In this document: positions 1-6,870 of the stretch, piece after piece | Layout: each line of letters starts with the position of its first letter | Position numbering within the stretch: position 1 is the stretch's first letter | DNA from: Desulfobacteraceae bacterium UBA2245 | GTDB lineage: Bacteria; Desulfobacterota; Desulfobacteria; Desulfobacterales; UBA2245 | Direction: 5' to 3' | DNA: 37,893 bases | NCBI GenBank assembly: GCA_002347265.1 | Contig: DDYB01000031.1 | Span: 1 to 37,893, forward strand | The notes under the pieces: model-generated | Told to the model about the DNA's origin: nothing | Databases searched by the model: none | What the model saw: the letters and a program-made list of their open reading frames with translations, nothing else | Program-made: the position numbers and the translations under genes

Positions 1-11
1 CCTTTTGCCAT
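1..11 (-). CDS. 5' end of a leftward gene, cut by the window edge
   Basis: Read on the minus strand, an AAGGAG ribosome binding site (positions 25-20) is followed after 8 nt by ATG at 11-9 and then GCA AAA, so a protein starting Met-Ala-Lys runs off the left edge. Nothing can be said about its function. The call rests only on the good Shine-Dalgarno match and spacing. The inverted-repeat element at 79-229 lies in its upstream region. Confidence 0.45.
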
Positions 12-78
12 AACTGCTGCTCCTTGATATTGAATGCGATGCCCATGCTGGTTGCAAAGGGCAGTCGCCGGTATAAAG

Positions 79-229
79 TTAACAGGCTGTTGAAAAACTG
101 CGCCTGAGGCCGCCATTCAGCGTTGCACGGCTCTCGCCAATGCTCACATATGCTTCAATATGCTGCGCTTGTCGCATCGCCGCGCGCCTTGCCTGACGGC
201 CTGATTCTTGTTTTTCAACACCCTGTTAA
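79..229. repeat. 151-bp element with 20-bp terminal inverted repeats (MITE-like)
   Basis: The left end is TTAACAGGCTGTTGAAAAAC (79-98). The right end (210-229) is its reverse complement with one mismatch. The interior contains a GCACGGCTCTCGCCAATGCT segment that is shared, with changes, by the copy at 31789. Partial copies occur at 16654, 31789 and 37865. No transposase is present. The structure suggests a small non-autonomous mobile element or an interspersed palindromic repeat. It is directly followed by a copy of the CTTCGTG repeat at 231. Confidence 0.75.
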
Positions 230-230
230 T

Positions 231-298
231 CTTCGCGTCCTTCGTGCCCTTCGTGGTTCAAGCCCTTTTTATTCTTCATGGTTCAAGCTCTTTTTGCC
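231..298 (-). repeat. CTTCGTG-type interspersed repeat (single degenerate copy)
   Basis: The stretch contains CGTCCTTCGTGCCCTTCGTGG followed by TTCAAGC and a T-rich tract, then a degenerate second half (TTCATGGTTCAAGCTCTTTTTG). This is the same family, in the same orientation, as the copies at 5544, 5681 and 8931. Between here and the RBS of maeB (513-519) I see no further gene or strong signal. Confidence 0.75.
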
Positions 299-527
299 GC
301 TCGAGCCGCAGGTATTCGAACATGGTCGACGGCCGGGTTTGGTCAAACGCCAGGATCGGTTTTCTTTGATTTCGTTGCATAAATGATTTACAGAAACTCT
401 CAGAATCGTATGACAGCCTGATGATATGGATTCCGGACCGTGTACTTCGGCGTGTCCGGCGGATGTTCCGCGGGGCAGGATCGAAAGCAGGGCAGGATTA
501 AAAGAAATAAATAAAGGAGTTTTTTAA

Positions 528-2798
528 ATGCTCTACGAAAGAGAAGCGCTTGAATATCATAAATTTCCCCGCCCCGGAAAGATCGAGGTCGTTCCCCTGA
601 AGCGATGCCTGACCCAGTCGGATCTGAGTCTGGCCTATACGCCGGGAGTGGCCGTACCCTGTTTGAAAATTCAGAAAGACCCCAATCTCTCCTTTGATTA
701 CACTTCCCGGGGCAACCTGGTCGGCGTGATCACCAACGGGACGGCTGTTCTGGGTCTTGGGAACATCGGCCCCCTGGCCGGAAAGCCCGTCATGGAAGGC
801 AAGGCCGTTCTGTTCAAGCGCTTTGCCAATATCGATGTCTTTGATATCGAAATCAACACCAAGGATCCGGACGAATTCATTCGAATCGTCAAGTCGCTTG
901 AGCCCACTTTCGGAGGCATCAACCTGGAAGACATCAGCGCGCCGGACTGCTTTTACATCGAGGAGCAGCTCATCCGGCAGATGTCGATTCCCGTGTTCCA
1001 CGACGATCAGCACGGCACGGCGATCATATCGGCCGCCGCGCTTCTGAACGCCGCCAGACTGACGGACCGGAAAATGGAGGATCTTCGAGTGGTGATCAAC
1101 GGAGCCGGCGCCGCGGCCCTTGCCAGCGCCCGCCTGTATCTCGAAATCGGGGTTCAAAAGGAAAACGTGATTTTTGCCGACTCCAAGGGAGTCATTTACA
1201 AGGGCCGCACCGAGGGAATGAATCCCTACAAACAGGAGTGGGCCGTCGATACCCCGATGCGCACTCTGGCCGAGGCGGTCCGCGGCGCCGATGTGCTGGT
1301 GGGCCTGTCCGTGAAAGGCGCGTTCACGCCCGGGTTGTTGTCCGCCATGAAAGAACGGCCGATCATTTTCGCTCTGGCCAATCCGGATTCGGAGATCGAT
1401 TACGATGAGGCCAAAGCAGCCCGTCCCGATGCGATCGTTGCCACCGGCCGATCGGACTATCCCAATCAGGTCAACAACGTTCTGGGTTTTCCCTATATTT
1501 TCCGCGGGGCACTGGATGTGCGGGCTCGGGCCATCAACACCCAGATGAAGGTGGCCGCGGTCAGAGCTCTGGCCGAGCTGGCCCGTGAAAATGTCTCCGA
1601 TTCGGTGATCCGCGCTTACGGAGATTGCGCCTTTCAGTTCGGTCCGGAATACATCATTCCCAAGCCCCTGGATTCCCGCGTGCTGCTGAAGGTGACGCCC
1701 GCCGTCGCCCAGGCGGCGGTTCAAAGCGGAGCGGCACGGGTCGAGCTGCCTTCTCAGGTCCATTACATGCAGTCTCTCGAAGCCCTTCTCGGTCCTGAGC
1801 GGGAAACATTGCGCAAACTGATCACCCGTGCCCAGCGCGATCCCAAGCACATCGTTCTCCCCGAGGGGAATGATCCGGTGGTGCTGCGCGCGGCCCATCA
1901 GGTTGTGGAAGAAAACATCGCGCAGGTTCTGCTGCTGGGCAACCCCCGTGAGATTCGAACGCTGGCCGGGGAGCTTCACATACCCCTGGACGGGATAGAG
2001 ATTATGGATCATACGACCAGTGAGTTGAACAAAGAATTCGCGCCCAAGCTTTTTCAGATGCGGGCCCGAAAAGGATGGTCCATGGAGGAGACGCGCCGCC
2101 AGCTTCAGAACCGGTATATTTTCGGCGCCATGATGGTTCACGAAGGTCTGGTCGACGGTCAGGTTCACGGCATCACGAGATCCTATCCCGAGGCCATCCG
2201 TCCGGTTCTGCAGGTGATTCAGCGCCGGGCCGGCGTACGAAAGGTCTGCGGCGGATATCTGATGTGCCTGCGGGGTCGGATTCTCCTTTTTGCCGACGCA
2301 ACCGTCAATATTCATCCCGATGCCGAGGACCTTGCGGAGATCGCCCTGCAGGCCGCTGAAATGGCGGAGTTTCTGGATATCCGGCCCAGGGTGGCCATGC
2401 TTTCCTTCTCCAACTTCGGTAGCACCCGCCATCCGGATGCCAGAAAGGTGGAACGCGCCGTGGAAATCGTGCGGAAAATCAAGCCTGATCTGGTAATCGA
2501 CGGAGAGATGCAGGCCGACACCGCGGTGTCCGAGGAGATTCTCACCCGGCAGTTTCCGTTCAACCGGCTGGGCGGACCGGCCAATGTGCTGATTTTCTCG
2601 GACCTGGCCGCCGGCAACGTCGCTTTCAAGCTGCTGGAGCGCCTGGGGGGCGCCAAGGCCGTGGGCCCGCTGCTGATGGGCATCAGCAAGCCGTTTAACG
2701 TGCTGCAGCGGGGAACGGACATGGAAAACGTCGTCAACGTCATCGCCATCACCGTGGCCCAGGCTCAGAGCGGGCAAAAAGTCTGCAATCTGTCCTGA
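528..2798 (+). CDS. maeB: NADP-type malic enzyme with C-terminal phosphotransacetylase-like domain
   Basis: Malic enzyme oxidatively decarboxylates malate to pyruvate in the cytoplasm. Residues 1-420 carry the malic enzyme part: SLAYTPGVA with catalytic Tyr37, GKAVLFK with Lys92, metal ligands in EDISAP (134-135) and FHDDQHGTA (159-160), and a Rossmann GAGAAA near 192. Residues about 430-756 are a phosphate acetyl/butyryltransferase-like domain, which in known MaeB proteins is regulatory (acetyl-CoA sensing) rather than a working Pta. The length of 756 aa is normal for MaeB. The start is supported by AAAGGAG at 513-519, 8 nt before ATG. The next gene, an ADP-forming acyl-CoA synthetase, begins 75 bp downstream on the same strand, so the pair probably serves the malate/pyruvate/acetyl-CoA/acetate node. 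A long open frame antisense to it is a coding shadow. Confidence 0.96.
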   Translation: MLYEREALEYHKFPRPGKIEVVPLKRCLTQSDLSLAYTPGVAVPCLKIQKDPNLSFDYTSRGNLVGVITNGTAVLGLGNIGPLAGKPVMEGKAVLFKRFANIDVFDIEINTKDPDEFIRIVKSLEPTFGGINLEDISAPDCFYIEEQLIRQMSIPVFHDDQHGTAIISAAALLNAARLTDRKMEDLRVVINGAGAAALASARLYLEIGVQKENVIFADSKGVIYKGRTEGMNPYKQEWAVDTPMRTLAEAVRGADVLVGLSVKGAFTPGLLSAMKERPIIFALANPDSEIDYDEAKAARPDAIVATGRSDYPNQVNNVLGFPYIFRGALDVRARAINTQMKVAAVRALAELARENVSDSVIRAYGDCAFQFGPEYIIPKPLDSRVLLKVTPAVAQAAVQSGAARVELPSQVHYMQSLEALLGPERETLRKLITRAQRDPKHIVLPEGNDPVVLRAAHQVVEENIAQVLLLGNPREIRTLAGELHIPLDGIEIMDHTTSELNKEFAPKLFQMRARKGWSMEETRRQLQNRYIFGAMMVHEGLVDGQVHGITRSYPEAIRPVLQVIQRRAGVRKVCGGYLMCLRGRILLFADATVNIHPDAEDLAEIALQAAEMAEFLDIRPRVAMLSFSNFGSTRHPDARKVERAVEIVRKIKPDLVIDGEMQADTAVSEEILTRQFPFNRLGGPANVLIFSDLAAGNVAFKLLERLGGAKAVGPLLMGISKPFNVLQRGTDMENVVNVIAITVAQAQSGQKVCNLS

Positions 2799-2873
2799 GG
2801 CAAAAACAGGTCCATCGGGGCGATCCATTATCAGAAGGGGATTTACATTCCTCGAAATCGAAAGCAGAAAACC

Positions 2874-5039
2874 ATGAGCGATCTGGATGCCATATTTTCT
2901 CCCGGGTCCGTTGCCGTGATCGGAGCGTCGACAACGCCCGGCAAGGTGGGTCATGACATATTCGCCAATATTTTAAGAGGCGGATTCAAAGGCACGCTGT
3001 ATCCGGTGAATCCCAACGCAAGATCGATCCTGTGCGTCAAGGCCTATTCCAGCATTCTGGAAATTCCGGATCCGGTGGATCTGGCCATGGTGATCGTGCC
3101 GCCCGGAATCGCGGAGAAAACCGTCGGGGACGCCATTGAGAAGGGCGTCAAGGGCGTGGTGATCGTGTCGGCCGGTTTCCGCGAGGTGGGCGGGGAAGGC
3201 CTGGAAATCGAAAACCGGATCGTGGCCATGTGCCGGAAGGCCGGCGTGCGCCTGATCGGCCCCAACTGCCTGGGCGTGATCAATCCGATGGAGGACGTCC
3301 GGCTGAACGCCAGTTTTTCCGCCCGCATGCCGGCGTCCGGCAACATCTCGTTCATTTCCCAGAGCGGGGCCCTCTGCACGGCGGTTCTGGATTTTGCAGC
3401 CGACCGGGACTTCGGGTTTTCAAAGTTTGTGTCCATCGGAAACAAGGCCGATGTCGACGAACTGGACCTGCTCCGGTACATGCACGCGGATCCGGATACC
3501 AGCGTCATCATGATTTATCTTGAAGAACTCCGCCGGGGGCCCGAGTTTGTCGAGGCTGTGCGCGAGATCACCTCCGGCGGCCGTCCCATGCCGGTTCTGG
3601 TGATCAAGTCCGGCCGCACCAGCGCCGGGGCCAGGGCCGCGGCCTCCCACACAGGCGCTCTGGCCGGTTCCGAGGCGGTGTACGACGCCATTTTCGAGCA
3701 GACTGGCATTATCCGGGCCGATTCCATCGGCGAACTCTTCGATCTGGCCGAGGCATTCAACTACAAGCAGGAAACCGCTCTGGGCAAGATGACCCGAAAG
3801 CTTCCCGCCGGAAACCGCGTGGCCATCGTCACGAACGCCGGCGGTCCCGGCATTCTGGCCACCGACGTTACGGTGTCCGCCGGGCTGACGCTGGCCGAAT
3901 TTCAACCCGGAACCATCGAGGCCCTTTCACGTCACCTGCCTTCCGCCGCCAATTTAAAAAACCCCGTGGACGTGATCGGAGACGCGGATTCGAGCCGGTA
4001 CGAACGGTCGCTGGAAGCGGTGATCAGCGATGAAAACGTCGACGGCGCCCTGGTTATTCTTACGCCCCAGTCCATGACCAATGCGCTTGAAACAGCCCGG
4101 GCCGTTGTAAAGATCGCGCGGCGGTCATTCAAGCCGATCCTCTGCTCTTTCATGGGCATCATCGATGTGTCCGCGGGCGTCAAGTTCCTTCAGGAACATG
4201 GATATCCGGTTTACAAGTTTCCGGAAAGCGCGGCCAGGGCCTTTGCGGCCCTGTACCGTTACTCCCGGTGGATCAGCCGCCCCCAGGCGGCCGACTTTCA
4301 ACTGAAGCACGACTCGGCCCGGGCTTCGCGGATCATCGAATCCTGCATGCAGCAGGGCCGGACCTACCTGGGAGAACTCGACAGCGTCGAACTTCTGAAA
4401 TGCTACGGGTTCAACACCGTGCCCGGCCGCCTGTCGCAGTCCCCGGACGAGGCGGCCCGGATCGCCGCCGAGATCGGATATCCGGTAGCCCTCAAGATCG
4501 TCTCTCCGCAGATCGTTCACAAGACCGACGCCGGAGGGGTCGAAATCAATCTTAAAGACGAAACCCAGGTGCGCGCCGCATTCGACCTGATCATCTCAAA
4601 TGCCGGGGCTTTTAAGCCCGAGGCCGAAATTTCCGGAGTCCTGGTTCAGAAGATGGCGCCTTCGGGCTATGAGGTGATTCTGGGAATGCACCGGTATCCG
4701 ATTTTCGGACCACTGCTGATGTTCGGCCTGGGCGGCGTTTTCGTCGAGGTTTTCAAGGACGTGGTCTTCCGTCTGGCGCCCGTCAACCGCAGTTCGGCCA
4801 TGCGGATGGTGACCGGTATTCAGGCCTCCAAACTGTTTTCCGGTTATCGCGGCAAACCCGAGGCCGATACCGCTGAGATCGAAAGGATGATCGTGTGCCT
4901 GTCGGATTTGGCCATGCAACATCCGGAGATTATGGAACTGGATGTCAATCCCCTGCTGGTGCATGAAAAAGGCAAGGGGGCGACCGTGGCCGACTGCCGG
5001 ATTATTCTGAAATCCCCTGAAATGTTGAAACAACCTTGA
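2874..5039 (+). CDS. ADP-forming acetate/acyl-CoA synthetase, fused alpha-beta chain
   Basis: These enzymes interconvert acyl-CoA + ADP + Pi and acid + ATP + CoA. Residues 1 to about 450 form the alpha part, with an N-terminal CoA-binding domain (GSVAVIGASTTPGKVGHD), two succinyl-CoA-synthetase-like domains and the phosphohistidine His259 in AASHTGALAG. Residues about 490-721 form the ATP-grasp beta part (GYPVALKIVSPQIVHKTDAGG). The length of 721 aa fits the single-chain type. The substrate (acetate or another short or aryl acid) cannot be read from sequence. The start is ATG with only a weak purine-rich RBS. The last codons and the TGA stop lie inside the first degenerate unit of the downstream 50-bp repeat, so the repeat appears to define the gene's end. 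Confidence 0.93.
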   Translation: MSDLDAIFSPGSVAVIGASTTPGKVGHDIFANILRGGFKGTLYPVNPNARSILCVKAYSSILEIPDPVDLAMVIVPPGIAEKTVGDAIEKGVKGVVIVSAGFREVGGEGLEIENRIVAMCRKAGVRLIGPNCLGVINPMEDVRLNASFSARMPASGNISFISQSGALCTAVLDFAADRDFGFSKFVSIGNKADVDELDLLRYMHADPDTSVIMIYLEELRRGPEFVEAVREITSGGRPMPVLVIKSGRTSAGARAAASHTGALAGSEAVYDAIFEQTGIIRADSIGELFDLAEAFNYKQETALGKMTRKLPAGNRVAIVTNAGGPGILATDVTVSAGLTLAEFQPGTIEALSRHLPSAANLKNPVDVIGDADSSRYERSLEAVISDENVDGALVILTPQSMTNALETARAVVKIARRSFKPILCSFMGIIDVSAGVKFLQEHGYPVYKFPESAARAFAALYRYSRWISRPQAADFQLKHDSARASRIIESCMQQGRTYLGELDSVELLKCYGFNTVPGRLSQSPDEAARIAAEIGYPVALKIVSPQIVHKTDAGGVEINLKDETQVRAAFDLIISNAGAFKPEAEISGVLVQKMAPSGYEVILGMHRYPIFGPLLMFGLGGVFVEVFKDVVFRLAPVNRSSAMRMVTGIQASKLFSGYRGKPEADTAEIERMIVCLSDLAMQHPEIMELDVNPLLVHEKGKGATVADCRIILKSPEMLKQP

Positions 5040-5306
5040 AGATCGCGAAGGGCATGAAGGTTTAAGAGCGAAAGTTTTTTTTACCACGAAGTTCACGAAG
5101 GACACGAAGGTTTAAGAGCAAAGAGCGTTTTACCACGAAGGGCGCGAAGAGCACGAAGGTTTAAGAGCAAAGAGCATTTTTACCACGAAGGACACGAAGG
5201 GCACGAAGGTTTAAAGAGCAAAAGCTTTTTTTACCACGAAGGGCGCGAAGAACACGAAGGTTTAAAGAGCGAATGATTTTTTACCACGAAGGACACGAAG
5301 GTTTAG
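5033..5306 (+). repeat. Tandem array of six units, about 50-bp period (ACCACGAAGG family)
   Basis: ACCACGAAG begins at 5083, 5132, 5182, 5233 and 5283, and a degenerate unit begins at about 5033, giving a 49-51 bp period. Each unit is ACCACGAAGGRCRCGAAGG, then TTTAAGAGCAAA and a T-rich tract. The first unit overlaps the end of the preceding gene. All units are alike, so there are no unique spacers and this is not CRISPR. It faces an inverted cluster of the same family at 5467-5745. Together these explain the 5040-5857 gap, in which I see no gene. Confidence 0.9.
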
Positions 5307-5466
5307 CGGAATGAAGGTCTTAATTTTATTTTAATCCGTTTCTGTCCGATCAACTTTTTGGAATAGATATTAATATACTGAAATTATTTAAAATAAATCA
5401 TAATCTATGGCGAAAGACTTGAATTTTGTCTGAGATGCCGTGCTGGCGGTTCTGCTTCAAACTTTG

Positions 5467-5745
5467 TGGTGAATCCCGCTTCTCGTGAGTTGTGTGGTTC
5501 AAACCAAAAAAACTAATAAAAATAAAGACTTCATTCCTTTTCTCTTCGTGTCCTTCGTGCCCTTCGTGGTTCAAGCTTTTTAAACTTTGCGTCCTCTGTA
5601 CCCGAGGTGAAACCCGATCCCCGCGGGTTGTATGATTAAAATAAAAAAAATTAATAAAATTAATGGCTTCATTCCTTTTTTCTTCGTGTCCTTCGTGCCC
5701 TTCGTGGTTCAAGCTCTTTTTGATTTTCGTACCTTTCGTGGTGAA
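5467..5745 (-). repeat. Two tandem units of about 137 bp containing inverted CTTCGTG repeats
   Basis: The units begin at about 5467 (GTGGTGAATCCCGCTTCTCG) and 5604 (GAGGTGAAACCCGATCCCCG). Each continues through GTTGT, an A/T-rich stretch, GCTTCATTCCTTTT or a close match, then CTTCGTGTCCTTCGTGCCC and GTTCAAGC. A third copy lies at 8857-8990. The CTTCGTG core is the reverse complement of the direct array at 5033-5306, so the two clusters form a large inverted repeat. The minus-strand open frame across it would encode NHEGHEGHEEK repeats, which I regard as spurious. Confidence 0.85.
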
Positions 5746-5857
5746 GCAGCTCTCCAGATTTGACACCGGATGCTGCAGTTGATATTTTTATGCATATTGA
5801 TCGTATTCGGAGAAAGGTGTAAATATCGTAAACCTTAATGCTTCCGGAGGAAAACCA

Positions 5858-6547
5858 ATGAAAAAGCGTTTATTGGGATGGCTGCTGGGTGTGTCTGTTA
5901 TCCTTTTTGCCGCCAGCGCATCGGCGATGATGATGGAAGGAATGAAGGATGACGGATCGAAAGAAAAGGGCGCGATCAAATGCATGGCCCCATGCGAAAT
6001 GGACATGCCGGATCATGTGTTAAAAGCGATCGCCAGGCTGGACCTGACCGATGAGCAAGAGCAGGAAATTCAGACGATTCGGTTTTTGTTTGCAAAAGAC
6101 ATGGTGCGGAAAAAGGCGGATATCGATGTCGCCTCGATTGAATTGCATGAAATCCTGGTGATGGATGCGGTCGATATGCAGATCGCCGAGCAGAAAATAC
6201 GTCAGGTCGCATCGCTTCGAGGGGATCTGGAGATCATGAATCTCAAACTCAGGGAACAGATAAAGGCGAAACTGACCCCCGAGCAGCTTGAGCAATTACA
6301 AAAATACATGCCGTACAAAAGAATGAGACACGACAGGATGGGCCGCCGTCCCATGATGCATGGAATAAGGCCCGTGGATCAGAAACCTGTTAAAGCAGCC
6401 GTCGGGGCTGATGTGAGCGCCGCTGAAAAGGCGGTCGAGGCGGATGCCGCCGCTGCTGAAAAAGCAGCGGAAGTTGGCACTGTCCCTGCTGAAAAAGCAG
6501 CCGAAGTTGATGCCGGCGCCGCGAAGCAGGATCCGCATGGTCATTGA
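5858..6547 (+). CDS. Spy/CpxP-like periplasmic protein with 11-residue Ala/Glu/Lys repeats
   Basis: The protein has a signal peptide (residues 1 to about 23, ending ASASA), then a Met-rich segment with a CMAPCEMDMPDH motif. A helical region (about 50-150) follows, with LDLTDEQEQEIQ and LTPEQLEQLQKY elements typical of the LTxxQ/Spy/CpxP and periplasmic heavy-metal sensor families. Met and His richness, ending DPHGH, suggests metal binding or envelope stress chaperoning. The C-terminal tail holds three 11-residue repeats beginning AEKA (codons 6422-6454, 6455-6487, 6488-6520), which is unusual for the family and may form an extended helix. The start is supported by GGAGG at 5846-5850, 7 nt before ATG. 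It is a monocistronic gene preceded by the repeat block. Family call fairly sure, function inferred. Confidence 0.75.
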   Translation: MKKRLLGWLLGVSVILFAASASAMMMEGMKDDGSKEKGAIKCMAPCEMDMPDHVLKAIARLDLTDEQEQEIQTIRFLFAKDMVRKKADIDVASIELHEILVMDAVDMQIAEQKIRQVASLRGDLEIMNLKLREQIKAKLTPEQLEQLQKYMPYKRMRHDRMGRRPMMHGIRPVDQKPVKAAVGADVSAAEKAVEADAAAAEKAAEVGTVPAEKAAEVDAGAAKQDPHGH

Positions 6548-6570
6548 GTCAATCGATCCTGGAACAGCCG

Positions 6571-6619
6571 GGCGGTCTGAGTTTCCGTGTTTCAGCGGAT
6601 TCGGGCCGCCTTTTATTTT
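6571..6619 (+). terminator. Possible weak intrinsic terminator after the Spy-like gene
   Basis: GGCGG (6571-6575) can pair with CCGCC (6606-6610), with an inner CTGA/TCAG helix, and is followed by TTTTATTTT. The loop is long and the stem short, so this is only a candidate. Confidence 0.3.
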
Positions 6620-6687
6620 CCGGTCGACAGAAATTCAGAAATGTGTTGAGAATATGGGCTGAATCTTAACTCAAGGCGGAGTGAGGC

Positions 6688-6870
6688 ATGATACAGAACG
6701 ACTGGCTGATTCACCTGTTTGACCGGCGTGTTGATGAGCTGGCTTCGGAAAACAATCTGGATGACGGCCAGAAGCAGCAGATCAAGGACGTGTTCCGGTT
6801 TGCCCTGGAAAATTCTTATGCCGACGAGCGTCAGATCCGGGTGCGGCTGACACGGCAGGAACCAAAATGA
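6688..6870 (+). CDS. Small helical protein coupled to the Rad50-like ATPase
   Basis: This 60-aa charged, probably all-helical protein (LASENNLDDGQKQQIKDVF) has no signal peptide or membrane segment, and I do not recognise a family. A GGAG at 6678-6681 precedes ATG by 6 nt. Its stop codon overlaps the next gene's start in ATGA (6867-6870), the usual arrangement for translational coupling, which implies a shared function and perhaps a defined stoichiometry with the ATPase. It could be a subunit or loader of the ATPase. That is inference from context only. Confidence 0.7.
   Translation: MIQNDWLIHLFDRRVDELASENNLDDGQKQQIKDVFRFALENSYADERQIRVRLTRQEPK

Noticed and set aside
498..2954. An 818-codon open frame on the minus strand across maeB
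   Set aside because: It is antisense to a gene with clear malic enzyme motifs, has no family similarity that I can see, and reflects the codon bias of GC-rich coding sequence.
5083..5306. Regular 50-bp spacing suggestive of a CRISPR array
   Set aside because: The sequences between the cores are nearly identical rather than unique spacers, and no cas genes are present.
5398..5766. A 122-codon minus frame encoding NHEGHEGHEEK repeats
   Set aside because: The peptide repeats are the translation of the intergenic CTTCGTG repeat. There is no RBS or other coding sign.
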